NCBI RefSeq assembly: GCF_003633615.1
Contig: NZ_RBKU01000001.1
Span: 682,001-746,000, forward strand
Direction of reading: 5' to 3'
DNA: 64,000 nt
DNA from: Mucilaginibacter gracilis
GTDB lineage: Bacteria; Bacteroidota; Bacteroidia; Sphingobacteriales; Sphingobacteriaceae
Shown here: positions 8,199 to 18,361 of the stretch, in pieces
How the letters are laid out: each line of letters starts with the position of its first letter
How positions within the stretch are numbered: the stretch's first letter is position 1
Notes under the pieces: model-generated
Told to the model about the DNA's origin: nothing
Database searches by the model: none
The model's input: the letters and a program-made list of their open reading frames with translations, nothing else
Translations under genes and position numbers: made by a program

Positions 8199-10376
8199 TT
8201 ATTGTTTTAAAAACTTCAACTTCAGAATTTTATCGCCGCCAGAAATTTTCATATAATAAAGACCGGCGGCAAGAGCGTTACCGGGTAATGACAGTATCGA
8301 ATTTCCCAATGAAACAGGTTGGCTTAACCGTGTAACCCGCTGCCCTGCCGTAGTATATATTTCAATCGCCAGGTTTGTGGCTTTAAACTGGTTATCTACA
8401 TGCAGTGATATCTGGTCAACTACCGGGTTCGGATAAATCACCGCTTTAAGCATCCTGGAAGCTGCTTTTTTGACCGTATCGGTTACTGCGATTCCATCGC
8501 AGGTAACCGTACCTGAAAATGCCATCTCTTCCTCAGTGAATTGATTATAGGTACTATTAATATCAATATTGGAAGGGTCGGTTGCATTTTTTCCGTCACA
8601 ATTGGTTCGGCCGTTTGTTCCGGGATTGGGAAATTGCAAATAGACTCCGGAAGAAGTACAGCCCCCGATTTCATCGTCGCCGCCCACTATTACATTACCT
8701 CCAAATGTATCTCCAAATAACAAGGCATTATCTTTAAAAAGAGCTGAACCTGAAGATATTGTCCCATTTAATATTGTATTATCTTTTACTACTGTATTTT
8801 CACTAAGTCGGGCACCTGTTACATTAGTATTGCCTAAAATCTGCACATTGCCGGAGATTGTTGCGTCCTGCACAAATGAGGTTCCGTCAATTTTAACATT
8901 CCCGGTAATATTACTTGCTCCCAATACCAACGCCTTGGGGCCAACCCGTACGCTGGAAGCTACCTGGGATGTATTGGCAACCCATCCGCCGCCATTGGGA
9001 TGGGGATGTCCATTTTGCCGGTATTCATTCCGGAACGTATTTTGATATCCTTCAGGGACCGCATTTGCTATCCTTAATTCGTAAGGAGAACGGTAATATT
9101 TAGGCCAGCCGATGTCTGCCAGGTAGCTTGTATGGGTAGTTGGAGCGCCTAACACTACAAGATATAGCTGCGTTTCAGAGTCTTTTAACTGAAAACTGAT
9201 CTCGCTTTCATTTGCGTTGTAGGTTGGACTGTACCTGGAAATAGTACCGTCACTGCTGGTAGCGACAAATCCATATCTCCATCCGGCATTTGGATTAACT
9301 TCCTTATGTCCTTTAAACTTAATGGAGACCAATCTTTTGTCGCAGGTTGGGTACAATGGAATGATATTAAATCCATAATCCTGAGGCGCAAATTCATTGG
9401 GCACACTGTAATGACCGCTTGCTGCATCAATTTCACTGAGAATGGTATACTGTCGCCATAAATAACGTGGTTCATGTAATTTTAACGACTTTATGCCATC
9501 CCTGATAATCTTTCCCATGCCATAGAGCGTATAATCATAAGAAGCTTCTCTTTTGGCGTAATCAAACAAAAAATCATTTAACTGCGATTGATCCCAACCT
9601 TTGAGTCGTTTATAAGTTTGAAGCGGGTATTCATTTGGCAGTGATTTTTTCCATAAATCCGTCACCGCATTTAGACTGTCAACCTGTTCAATGTAAAATA
9701 GAAGGTCATAACTATCGTAATTGTGCCTCGCGGAGCCCCAGGTAAATGATCGAGTGCCCAACCATCGGGGATAATCATAAAATATGGCTCCCGGATAAAG
9801 ATGATTTCTCATGAAGTTGGCATGGGTCTCAAAGAAAAAACCGCCATAGTCATTAGCAAACGAAGCACCTTCCGCAGGGTTATATTGAATATGCAAAAGG
9901 TACTGAAGTGTATGGGTGAACTCATGGGACGTTACTCCACCGTCTAAAGTAGCAGCTGCGTCGACGAAAATCCCGCCGACTTTATTATCTAATACTACGC
10001 CGAAAGCAAAGCCACTAACGCCCTGTACCCATGTATTATTCATTACAATGATACATTTATATGTGCCTAACGGAGTACCGGGTGCGTCGCTAAGCATATG
10101 ATTTTCCGTTATATACTTTTTATAAATATATTCCAGCGTATCCGTTATAAACTTGGGATCAAAATGAAGGCTGTTACCTGGCGGGTTAGCGAGCGGATTA
10201 TCCCCGGCTAACGGCCCCCAAAACAGGACAAAATTGTCAGTTTGATATGAATGCGCATAACTCCATTGAGACAGTCCGGGATCTGTTGCCCAATAGGATG
10301 GTATATGTACCTGTTTTGCGGCAAAGCAAAAATGATTGCTGATCAAACAAACTGCCAGAATTAAATATTTTCTCAT
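8199..10376 (-). CDS. DUF6055-like metalloprotease-type protein with T9SS C-terminal sorting domain
   Basis: This 725-aa secreted protein has a signal peptide (MRKYLILAVCLISNHFCFAA). The N-terminal half carries a zincin-like motif SHEFTHTLQYL (HEFTH at 151-155) within a domain that I assign to DUF6055. Residues about 465-560 form a hexapeptide/left-handed beta-helix-like repeat (VLGASNITGNVKIDGTSF and ISGNVQILGNTNVTGA). The C-terminus is a T9SS type A sorting domain (IYPNPVVDQISLHV then AAGLYYMKISGG), so the product should be exported by T9SS. It is followed by porV. Two related lipoprotein genes, one broken, lie at 34353 and 40368. Peptidase activity is inferred from the HExxH motif only. 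Confidence 0.85.
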   Translation of the reverse strand: MRKYLILAVCLISNHFCFAAKQVHIPSYWATDPGLSQWSYAHSYQTDNFVLFWGPLAGDNPLANPPGNSLHFDPKFITDTLEYIYKKYITENHMLSDAPGTPLGTYKCIIVMNNTWVQGVSGFAFGVVLDNKVGGIFVDAAATLDGGVTSHEFTHTLQYLLHIQYNPAEGASFANDYGGFFFETHANFMRNHLYPGAIFYDYPRWLGTRSFTWGSARHNYDSYDLLFYIEQVDSLNAVTDLWKKSLPNEYPLQTYKRLKGWDQSQLNDFLFDYAKREASYDYTLYGMGKIIRDGIKSLKLHEPRYLWRQYTILSEIDAASGHYSVPNEFAPQDYGFNIIPLYPTCDKRLVSIKFKGHKEVNPNAGWRYGFVATSSDGTISRYSPTYNANESEISFQLKDSETQLYLVVLGAPTTHTSYLADIGWPKYYRSPYELRIANAVPEGYQNTFRNEYRQNGHPHPNGGGWVANTSQVASSVRVGPKALVLGASNITGNVKIDGTSFVQDATISGNVQILGNTNVTGARLSENTVVKDNTILNGTISSGSALFKDNALLFGDTFGGNVIVGGDDEIGGCTSSGVYLQFPNPGTNGRTNCDGKNATDPSNIDINSTYNQFTEEEMAFSGTVTCDGIAVTDTVKKAASRMLKAVIYPNPVVDQISLHVDNQFKATNLAIEIYTTAGQRVTRLSQPVSLGNSILSLPGNALAAGLYYMKISGGDKILKLKFLKQ

Positions 10377-10813
10377 AAACTATTTTCTTTTGATATAAAT
10401 TTTAAATTCATAAAACCTCCTTTTTACTATCCTTTAATCGCTCGATAACAGGATATCACCTTCTTGAACTTTGTAAAAGTCAGCTGCAAATGCTGACACA
10501 GTTTAATTTGTATCTTGCACTTTAAGGTTAATAGTAGTTGCTGTAGATTATTAAAAGAAATCTCTTAGTACATAGGGTTATGACAGAAATAATCGGGTTG
10601 CGATTTATATAACCTGTAATTATCTTTACTTTGATCCCATTCATTTCATAGAGCAACTTAATCAGCTGAAAAAAAAGGGCTCTTAATAACACATGTAAGA
10701 GCCCCAATGGAATTAATTCAAGTTTTGATGGCGGTTATCAAACACTTGGTTTCAGAACAGATTCGATTATAAAAACCAATAATGAACTGATGTTGAAAGA
10801 TAGTCTGTCGATA
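10377..10813. other. Intergenic region upstream of the DUF6055-T9SS gene
   Basis: 437 nt lie between the end of the SusCD operon and the start of the T9SS cargo gene, both on the minus strand. It holds the operon terminator at 10669-10704. The rest (10377-10668) is AT-rich and must contain the promoter of the cargo-porV pair. I see no ORF worth calling. Confidence 0.5.
10669..10704 (-). terminator. Rho-independent terminator of the SusCD operon
   Basis: Arms GGGCTCTTA (10677-10685) and TAAGAGCCC (10696-10704) form a perfect 9-bp stem. Read on the minus strand the stem is followed by a run of eight T (10669-10676). It lies about 110 nt after the stop of the last gene of the operon, the DUF5007 lipoprotein. 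Confidence 0.85.
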
Positions 10814-11788
10814 TTAAGGTACTCTGGCGACATCTGTTACAGTAGTAGTCACAACAAAAGTTCCCTTGGTTAGAAAGAAGCCTACGGTTAAAGTCGTGTT
10901 AACCGCCATACCCACGTCAGTATGCTTTCCAACGATGCTATAATAATAGGGGCCACCTATATAACCGGGATAGTTTTTCGACGCAGTAAAAAGTGGAAAT
11001 ATTGGAACCCCACCAGGATACCTGTATTCTAAAGACGTATCCGTTTTTGCAACGGGAAAATAAGGATCGAAATCCGCGAAGTTGGGTCTGCCCGGCCTTC
11101 CGATAACCTCGCCGTTAGCCGGATTCCAGGATTTGCCGTTCTTATCCTTCCAAACGTAAATAATCTTATCAGGTCCGCCGGGTATATAAGTCACTTTGAT
11201 GTTCAATAAAGAAGCGGCAAAACCTGTAAAATTAGTGTAAGTCGCATCAGAGTGGTTATAGGCTTTATAAGTTATCGTATCCGGTATACTTCCCACGACG
11301 TTAATTTTGCAGGCATTATTCAGTATTCTTGTTCCCCTGATATTGGAGACCTGCAAATCGATATTATAAGATCCTATTGGTACAAACTTAGAAGCCTGCG
11401 TGAATTGAAGTCGGCCGCCTATTGAATTCACGCTAAACGGAGCCAACGTACTATCTTTAAGCTTCGCTCCCAACAGGGCTAGCGTAGAATCATCAGCAGT
11501 AACAGTTCCTTTATAAATCCTTATCGTATCTTTTGTCAATAAATATTTGGAGGCGTCTTGATTGTCAGCCATATTTCTTACGGACAGTAATTTCACATTG
11601 AGCGGCGTTGTTGAGCCGTCAATTACCAAACCGGCCGAAACCGCGGTATTGCCTTGCGCCACGGTAAACGGATTTACGTTATAATAAATATTATCGCTGA
11701 TAAAGCCGGTTTTAATTTTATTGCAACTAAGGATTGCCATGGTTGAAACTACCGCCGCAGCAATCAAATATGTAGTATTTTTATGCAT
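10814..11788 (-). CDS. DUF5007-like lipoprotein of a SusCD operon
   Basis: This 324-aa lipoprotein (lipobox region MAILSCNK, Cys22) begins with a stretch resembling DUF5007/DUF1735-like SusCD-associated proteins: KTGFISDNIYYNVNPFTVAQGNT, VSAGLVIDGSTTPLNVKLLSVR. It is all-beta in character and should sit on the cell surface as an accessory glycan-binding or structural component of the SusCD complex. It is the last gene of the operon, 23 nt after the FAS1 lipoprotein. The DUF5007 assignment is from memory of family sequences; its role as a surface glycan-binding protein is inferred from position. Confidence 0.75.
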   Translation of the reverse strand: MHKNTTYLIAAAVVSTMAILSCNKIKTGFISDNIYYNVNPFTVAQGNTAVSAGLVIDGSTTPLNVKLLSVRNMADNQDASKYLLTKDTIRIYKGTVTADDSTLALLGAKLKDSTLAPFSVNSIGGRLQFTQASKFVPIGSYNIDLQVSNIRGTRILNNACKINVVGSIPDTITYKAYNHSDATYTNFTGFAASLLNIKVTYIPGGPDKIIYVWKDKNGKSWNPANGEVIGRPGRPNFADFDPYFPVAKTDTSLEYRYPGGVPIFPLFTASKNYPGYIGGPYYYSIVGKHTDVGMAVNTTLTVGFFLTKGTFVVTTTVTDVARVP

Positions 11789-11811
11789 TTTTATTTAATT
11801 TAAATAACTAA

Positions 11812-12498
11812 CTATAACTTCTTTAGCACAGCAAAATTAGCCAGCACGTGTAGAGTTGTGCCCGTACTGGTTTGAATTCCGGTGGTTTGACAAGGCAAAA
11901 GCGCATCAACCTTATCGTCTGGCGAAGGCCCTGAACTGCCGTCTAACAATCCATTAATTACAACATACTCCAAGGTATAATAACTAAATGTCAAGGCACT
12001 GTTTGACAGATAAACTGAACTTGCACCTATAACTTTTTTAATAGCACAAGGAGCGATAGCGCCGGCTTCATTGGTATAAATTATTGAAGCAGTAGTAGCC
12101 TCGTCAAGCGTAATTGTTTTATTAAATATGTATTGTTTAAGTAAATTAGCGCTAACAGAATCGGTTAATTGCTTAAATGTTGTAATTGGGCTTGATAATA
12201 TTGCACCATCTACGTTACGCTTAATAGTTATACTCTTCATTAACGAATTGATAGCCATGTCTGGTGGTGCAAAAAAAGTTTTACTATTGTTTATGGTATC
12301 CTTTAACTTGTAGAAATCTATCAGGGTGAGCAAAGTATCAAACTGGTGATACTTGTTGTTTTTAAGGTAGTCATATGTAGAGAACGGCGTTGCGGCTTTT
12401 TCCAGCCCTCCATCAGTAAGATAACTGTTCTTTTTACATGCGCCAAAGCACAGGACGATAAGGGCCAACATGCCTATGTAATGATTTATCTTTTTCAT
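11812..12498 (-). CDS. Fasciclin (FAS1)-domain lipoprotein
   Basis: I start this 228-aa protein at the ATG at 12498 (MKKINHYIGML). A start 27 nt earlier would overlap the susD stop and push the signal peptide inward. A lipobox CFGAC leads to a FAS1 domain (DTLLTLIDFYKLKDTINNSK, TFFAPPDMAINSLM, LKQYIF). FAS1 domains mediate adhesion or protein-protein contact; here it is most likely a surface lipoprotein accompanying the SusCD transporter. The gene lies between susD and the DUF5007 gene, 23 nt from each. Confidence 0.8.
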   Translation of the reverse strand: MKKINHYIGMLALIVLCFGACKKNSYLTDGGLEKAATPFSTYDYLKNNKYHQFDTLLTLIDFYKLKDTINNSKTFFAPPDMAINSLMKSITIKRNVDGAILSSPITTFKQLTDSVSANLLKQYIFNKTITLDEATTASIIYTNEAGAIAPCAIKKVIGASSVYLSNSALTFSYYTLEYVVINGLLDGSSGPSPDDKVDALLPCQTTGIQTSTGTTLHVLANFAVLKKL

Positions 12499-12521
12499 TT
12501 TATGTCTGTTTGATTTGTGAA

Positions 12522-14021
12522 TCAATTAACTTTTCCAATCCAGAATGGGGTTTGGGTGATCTTGGAATTATTCAGGAACAAGTTGGGATCTATTGGCCAA
12601 TAAGTTTTGCCGGCAGCAAATTCACCTGGGGTCACGTTATCAAACTGTTGATCTTTTGTTATCCGTTCCAGCCGAATCAAATCGAATGTGCGGTGACCCT
12701 CCAGGAATAGTTCGCGGCCCCGCTCATCTGTTACAGCCTGGATAACTGCCGTGCCCGAAAGTCCTGTCAGTGCCTTGGCATTCCTGGCACGGCGTACTTG
12801 ATTGATTAAGGATAGCGCGGTATTGTAGTCTCCAGATGGCCCTGAACTCAGCGCTTCTGCCTTTAATAATTCGATATCAGCCAGCCTGAATATAACAATG
12901 TTGTTAAGGGCAACCTTTAAGGTAACGTTGTTATTCACCGTCTGAATATTGGTGTACTTTACACATTCCAAAAAAGATGTAGCACCGCTTGAAACAGAAA
13001 TAAATCCTTTTTTTAACCTTACATCAGCAGTATCAGTATACAATTTAGTTACATAACTATTGTTTATGTGCCAAACCGGTACAGTCCCATTTAAATAGGG
13101 TGCTGTAAGTGTTTGGGATGCAAGGGTAAGAGACACGTTTGCGTTATACCCTTCTGACAAGGTGTTTTGCGCAATTTCAAAAATACTTTCCGGCGATTGA
13201 CCTTTGTAAATGTCCATGAAGGATGCCGCTGCTGTTAAGGAGTAAGTACCCGAGTTAATAACGGCATCACACGCTGTATTGCAACCGGCATAATCGCCTT
13301 TCCAAGCATCTATATGGGCCAGCAAGGCGTAAGCCGCTCCTTTATCGGCACGTACCACACGGTCCGACGATCCGTTATCTTTCCAGTCCAGGTATTGGAT
13401 GGCAAGGTTAACATCCACAATGGCCTGCTTTAGTACATCACCTTGGGGAGACCGTGCATATTGCTGCGCTACGGTAGCATCGGTATTCTCCAGTACCAGC
13501 GGAACATCGCCCCAAATTCTGGCCATTGTAAAATAACAAAACGCCCTGGTAAAATAAGCTTCGCCCAGATACTTGTTTTTCCTGGCTAATTTTTCTGCAT
13601 CTGATGTGCCGTTAAAAACGGCAGTAGGCATGGCAGTAATAAATGCGATTGCCCGGTTACTTTGCGCAACGGCGGTAAAAAAAGGAGTCCATAACCTCAA
13701 TTTCAGCAATGGGTTATCTGTAGCGGTAGACGCTACACCCGCACCAAGGTTAAAGTCGATAACCTTTTGAAAATCGGGCTGATCGGAATTACTGAATTCA
13801 CCCGAAGCCAGATCGCCGTAAGCATAATATCCGATGGAAGCATTAAATGCTGCCCTTATAAGGGAATAGCAGGCTGCTACCCCCGTATTCGCATCGCCAT
13901 CAGCTTGCCATGTAGTAGCATCAGTAGGCGTACTCACAGGTGTTTGGTCAAGAAACTTGCGACAGGATGTAGCAAATAGCACCAAAACTATAGTGTATGT
14001 TAAAAGATATTTGGATTTCAT
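12522..14021 (-). CDS. susD: SusD/RagB family nutrient-binding outer membrane lipoprotein
   Basis: This 499-aa lipoprotein (LFATSCRKFLDQTP, Cys20) has the SusD fold markers. These are YLGEAYFTRAFCYFTMARIWGDVPLV in the TPR-like region, QPNT-type SFMDIYKGQSPESIFEI, NNIVIFRLADIELLKAEAL, and the conserved ending EGHRTFDLIRLERI. It forms the hinged lid over the SusC channel and binds the oligosaccharide at the cell surface. It lies 50 nt downstream of susC in the same operon. The glycan specificity cannot be read from sequence. Confidence 0.95.
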   Translation of the reverse strand: MKSKYLLTYTIVLVLFATSCRKFLDQTPVSTPTDATTWQADGDANTGVAACYSLIRAAFNASIGYYAYGDLASGEFSNSDQPDFQKVIDFNLGAGVASTATDNPLLKLRLWTPFFTAVAQSNRAIAFITAMPTAVFNGTSDAEKLARKNKYLGEAYFTRAFCYFTMARIWGDVPLVLENTDATVAQQYARSPQGDVLKQAIVDVNLAIQYLDWKDNGSSDRVVRADKGAAYALLAHIDAWKGDYAGCNTACDAVINSGTYSLTAAASFMDIYKGQSPESIFEIAQNTLSEGYNANVSLTLASQTLTAPYLNGTVPVWHINNSYVTKLYTDTADVRLKKGFISVSSGATSFLECVKYTNIQTVNNNVTLKVALNNIVIFRLADIELLKAEALSSGPSGDYNTALSLINQVRRARNAKALTGLSGTAVIQAVTDERGRELFLEGHRTFDLIRLERITKDQQFDNVTPGEFAAGKTYWPIDPNLFLNNSKITQTPFWIGKVN

Positions 14022-14071
14022 TTTACGTTATTTTTTGATTCTTTACTTGAAATTAGCTACTCTAATATTTG

Positions 14072-17000
14072 TTAAAAACCTATATTGAGACCAAGCGTAA
14101 ACTTTGCCGCTGTTGGGTATATGACATTTGCAGAACCGGTTGTAGGATCTACCAATTCCGGATCGGCAATACTTTTTGCTTTCTTCCACATCGCCAGGTT
14201 ATCACCCATCACGTATAGGTTAAATCTCGTCATACCCAGCTTTTTTGTCCACCTATCCGGCAGATCATATCCTAAAGTCACGTTTTTAAGTTTTACAAAA
14301 CTGCCGTCCTCCACAAAATATTCATTTCCAATATTCCATGGGTCTTTGACTCTAGCATCTGCATTGCTGTAAACCAATCTGGCGTACCTCGTTTGATCGC
14401 CGGGATTTTGCCAAAACTGGTTAAGCAAACTTACATACGTGGCTGCTCCTGCAGTTGTACCATAACTTCCGGGGTATTTGCTGCCGTTTAAAGCATCAGA
14501 AAGCGCTCCGTTTAATATTTTTCTGCCAAAAACATAAGAAGCAAAGAAGCTTAAAGAAACCCGTTTATATCGGAATGTGCTGCCGAACCCACCCGTATAT
14601 TTGGGATTGGGATTACCTCCATCATATTTATCATCATTGTTGATGTTGTAATCGCCGTTTACATCCACATACCGTGGATCGCCGGCCTTCAACGGCACCC
14701 CGTTAGCCGTTTCTTTCAGACCGGTAGTGGGGTCAATAGGAACTTCCGCATCTGTAGCATAAACGCCATTAGTATGAAATACCCGGTAGCTGAATATCGG
14801 CTTACCTAATGTTAAGGTTTTATAGAACCAAGGAACATCAAACAAAAAATCGCGGTTATTATTTGGCAATTTGGTCACCAGGTTTTTATTGAAAGAAATA
14901 TTGAAGTTGAAATTCCACTGAAAAGGCGATTTGGGTCCTAATACGTTGAAATTGGTGGCAAACTCCAGACCCTGATTACGCAGATCGACATAGTTACCAG
15001 ATTGATATTGGTAGCCGCTGGTAGCCTGGGCAGGAACATTATAAAAGAAAACGTCTTTAGAGTCTTTACGATACCAGTCTACGGTCAGGTTTACCCTGCC
15101 GTTAAAAAGCTCTAAGTCCGCCCCAAAATCAAGTTGAGGATCTCTTTCCCATCTAACTGTAGAACTTGCTTTTGTTCCGTAATTTAAAAAGTTATTACCG
15201 TATGCAAAAGGAGATATCACACTTGTGCCATTATATGTAGTGGCGTTTCCACCCAGTCCTCCGAAGTTATTTATGGTCCCGTTGGTTCCTGCAAAATAAC
15301 TGGCATCGTTAAAAAGTGACTGGTACTTAGAATACCATTGGCCAGGATCTTTACCTGTTATACCGTAGCTGGCACGAATTTTAAAGAAGCTAACTGCTTT
15401 TTTGAGAGGTTCAAAAAACGATTCATCCGAAGCTATCCAGCCAGCCGCAACTGCCGGAAACGTTGCCCAACGATATGTCGGGCTGTAAATAGAACTTGCA
15501 TCCCTGCGTATGCTTGCAGTTAACAGGTATTTGCCGGCATAATCATAATTAACGCGGGCATAATAAGACTCTGTTGTTTTGCGCTGATATGAGGTAGAAG
15601 CATTCAGATTCGTCCCAGCCGGCACGGTTTGTACCGTACTAATGCCGGAAACGGTGATACCTGCTGCAGACGCATAGTTGTAATAATTTTCATAGCTGTA
15701 AAGTGACGCTCCCGCAGCCATCAGAAAGTTGTGCTTACCAATCCTTTTGTTGTATTGCAGGAAGTTTTCAAATGACCACGACGGATTGCTGGCATAAATG
15801 TCATAAGCTGTATTTAGTGTTCCGTTTAACTCAACCGGCGAAAAATAACCATACTTATTGGTATAATTTGTTGATCCGTAGGTACTGTTAAAAACCAGGT
15901 CTGAGGTGATTTGTTGTTTCAATTGCAAAGAACCGATAATTGAAAATGCCCTGTCGTCATCGTAATAATGTTTTTTCCCGGTATAAACATCGTACTGAGC
16001 CTGGGTTAATGGCGTAAACGAAGTTGGGAAATTCCACGCGCCAAAAAGATTAGCTCCAGCTCCGCCAACTCCATGTTGCTGGCGCTGGGAAGACATTAGC
16101 AGATCGGCAGTTAGTTCCATGCCTTTTAAGGGTTTAATTGTAAGGTTTAAATGAGGAGAAAACTTTTCCAGCCCGTAACCATGTAACACCCCCTGTTCAT
16201 TATAATGGTTAATAGATATCCTGTAAGATGTTGATCCGGTAATTGCCGATATAGCCACATCCTGACTGTTTACCAGTGCTTGTTGCCTAACAAGCAATCC
16301 TTGCCAATCCACATCATTATTAAAGGCAGAGTTCAAGCTATCTGTAATTGCCAGTGGAATGGCACCCAATTGTCTGTCGCCGTAAGTAAGCTGTTGCAAC
16401 AAAGCCAATTTAAGAGATCTTTCTGCCGCGCCTGTGCTTACCTTAATAAAATTGGGTTTGGTTACCGATCCAACGTAAGCTGATATGGAAACTTGTGGTT
16501 TTCCCTGTTTTGCCGATTTTGTTTTAACGATAATTACACCATTACCAGCCCTTGCTCCGTAAATTGCCGCTGCGGATGCATCTTTCAACACGTCTATCGA
16601 TTCGATATCGTTAGGGTTTATAAGAGACAATGGATTGTTATTACCATATGCACTACCCATGGCGTTAACATCGAAAATAACGCCATCTATCACGTATAAA
16701 GGCCCGGTGTTACCGCCATTTGCATTTCCGAAATCTATGTTGGCCGATCCGCGGATAACAATAGCAGGCTTCGACCCCAATTCGCCCGTGCTGGACAGTA
16801 CGCTCACGCCTGCGAGGCGTCCCTGAAGGGTTTGATCGAAACTTGACTGTGGTATATTGGCAATATCCTTTCCGCTTAATGAAGAAATAGCTGCGGTAAC
16901 TTCCCGCCTGTTTTGCTTTTGATAACCAACCACAACAACATCAGACAAAGAGTTTTCCTGGATTTGTAGCATTACCGTTATTGGTTTGCCTTCAGCTTTA

Positions 17001-17260
17001 ATCTCCTGACGCCTGAAACCTATCAGGCTGATGGTAATAGTTTTTGAAGTGCCTTTCAATGTAAGTTGAAATTTTCCTTCTTGGTCTGTAATGGTGCCAT
17101 TGCCTGGCATTCCCTTTTCGGCCACGGTGGCTCCGGGTACTACTTTACCCTCGTTATCTTTGACCAGGCCCGTAACTGTACTATTTATTTGCGCCCGGGC
17201 AGTAATCAGACAAGTGCTGAATAAGTAGCATAACATAAGGAAGAGTATACGTTTTCCCAT
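14072..17260 (-). CDS. susC: SusC/RagA family TonB-dependent outer membrane transporter
   Basis: This 1062-aa protein has a signal peptide ending ITARAQ and a carboxypeptidase-like regulatory domain (VTGLVKDNEGKVVPGATV). Then come a TonB-box-like segment (SDVVVVGYQKQNRREVT), the plug domain (LQGRLAGVSVLSSTG, GPLYVIDGVIFD, IESIDVLKDASAAAIYGARAGNGVIIV) and the 22-stranded barrel, ending GLNIGF. It imports glycan fragments across the outer membrane with energy from TonB-ExbBD. There is no N-terminal STN domain, so direct signalling to an anti-sigma factor is unlikely, and no sigma/anti-sigma pair is adjacent. It is the first gene of the SusC-SusD-FAS1-DUF5007 operon. Confidence 0.96.
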   Translation of the reverse strand: MGKRILFLMLCYLFSTCLITARAQINSTVTGLVKDNEGKVVPGATVAEKGMPGNGTITDQEGKFQLTLKGTSKTITISLIGFRRQEIKAEGKPITVMLQIQENSLSDVVVVGYQKQNRREVTAAISSLSGKDIANIPQSSFDQTLQGRLAGVSVLSSTGELGSKPAIVIRGSANIDFGNANGGNTGPLYVIDGVIFDVNAMGSAYGNNNPLSLINPNDIESIDVLKDASAAAIYGARAGNGVIIVKTKSAKQGKPQVSISAYVGSVTKPNFIKVSTGAAERSLKLALLQQLTYGDRQLGAIPLAITDSLNSAFNNDVDWQGLLVRQQALVNSQDVAISAITGSTSYRISINHYNEQGVLHGYGLEKFSPHLNLTIKPLKGMELTADLLMSSQRQQHGVGGAGANLFGAWNFPTSFTPLTQAQYDVYTGKKHYYDDDRAFSIIGSLQLKQQITSDLVFNSTYGSTNYTNKYGYFSPVELNGTLNTAYDIYASNPSWSFENFLQYNKRIGKHNFLMAAGASLYSYENYYNYASAAGITVSGISTVQTVPAGTNLNASTSYQRKTTESYYARVNYDYAGKYLLTASIRRDASSIYSPTYRWATFPAVAAGWIASDESFFEPLKKAVSFFKIRASYGITGKDPGQWYSKYQSLFNDASYFAGTNGTINNFGGLGGNATTYNGTSVISPFAYGNNFLNYGTKASSTVRWERDPQLDFGADLELFNGRVNLTVDWYRKDSKDVFFYNVPAQATSGYQYQSGNYVDLRNQGLEFATNFNVLGPKSPFQWNFNFNISFNKNLVTKLPNNNRDFLFDVPWFYKTLTLGKPIFSYRVFHTNGVYATDAEVPIDPTTGLKETANGVPLKAGDPRYVDVNGDYNINNDDKYDGGNPNPKYTGGFGSTFRYKRVSLSFFASYVFGRKILNGALSDALNGSKYPGSYGTTAGAATYVSLLNQFWQNPGDQTRYARLVYSNADARVKDPWNIGNEYFVEDGSFVKLKNVTLGYDLPDRWTKKLGMTRFNLYVMGDNLAMWKKAKSIADPELVDPTTGSANVIYPTAAKFTLGLNIGF

Positions 17261-18361
17261 TTTGGTGAAGTTTGAGTTAAATGTTAATGAATGAATAGTT
17301 TGGTTAATATGACTAGGAATCTAAAGACATCTTATCGTGATGTTTTTTTTAGTGGCTTTTGGTGGTTTTTATCTCATATATCTACGTTTTAATAATATTT
17401 AATCAAGAATCAAAAATGCATCTCCATTAACCTCGCTGGCAGCAGATAGTCTCAGGAAATAATTTATAATGGTCTTTATTGTGCAACAGTAGATTGTTGT
17501 TATCCAAAAGTAATCAGTTAAAACACGGGTATTTATGCATAAATTACCCTTTGATAATTAGATTTTGCAACAACAGGAACATGGACGCTTATCGGAGGTG
17601 GGACTCGTGTCAAAAGATAATTCAACAAGTGAACAATTGCCGGCACAAATGATGCAGGAGCATGAAGAGGGTGCAAGTCACCAAATCAGTGTTGCGGACT
17701 TCACAGCAAAACTTCGTGGTTTTCAGTTGTCATCTGTGCTGGAAAAAAACATCCAATTAGTTATCTTTCATATGACCAGCCTTCGATCAATTAAAAAATG
17801 CAACCCGGGAGTTATATAAGGTCATAGCAACTAAATCGGATGAAATTCCGGGAAGGGCGTGCATCAGCTTTCTGTTCAAGTTTAAAACGTATTTACAAAA
17901 AGGATGCGGGAGAAATTATTTGAGGAAGCAATTAGTTGTTGAAATATTTATTCAAATAAATGGGAAGGTGTTTAAGTCTTTTATCCGCTATCTCAGCGGT
18001 AAATTCAATTGCGATTCACACTCAACCGACTTTTCGGATATTAGTGTCCGGATGGGCAATGTTTGGGTCAAGTTTCGAACTATACGGAAAAGTTCAACCC
18101 TGACTTATTTTTATTTCCCAATCCTCCAAGAGAAGCATTGATATTTATTTCAGATTTCAGATAATATCGTATCCAATCAATTCGCATAGTAAATAAAAAA
18201 CTAAGTAAGTGCGTAAGAGCGGATACCATATTGATTTTTACCGGTAAGATTAACTCATTACTGGTTCCAGCTTCATAATCAATTTATGATAACACCTCAT
18301 GAAGATTTCACTGGTTAAGTTAAATCACGAGAGATATAATCGCGCTTCATTTAACGCTGCC
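17261..18361. other. 1.1-kb region upstream of susC, with possible gene debris
   Basis: The part nearest susC (17261-17560) is AT-rich and must hold the operon promoter. A plus-strand ORF of 84 codons (17565-17819, with the segment LEKNIQLVIFHMTSLRSIKK) and a second of 73 codons (17920-18141) lie in different frames with no common family that I recognise. They may be pieces of one degraded gene. I see no RNA gene or strong terminator hairpin here. Confidence 0.4.

Noticed and set aside
16299..16310. Possible target of guide 2 (CTTGCCAAT, inside susC)
   Set aside because: Nine nucleotides in a coding region without extension is background.
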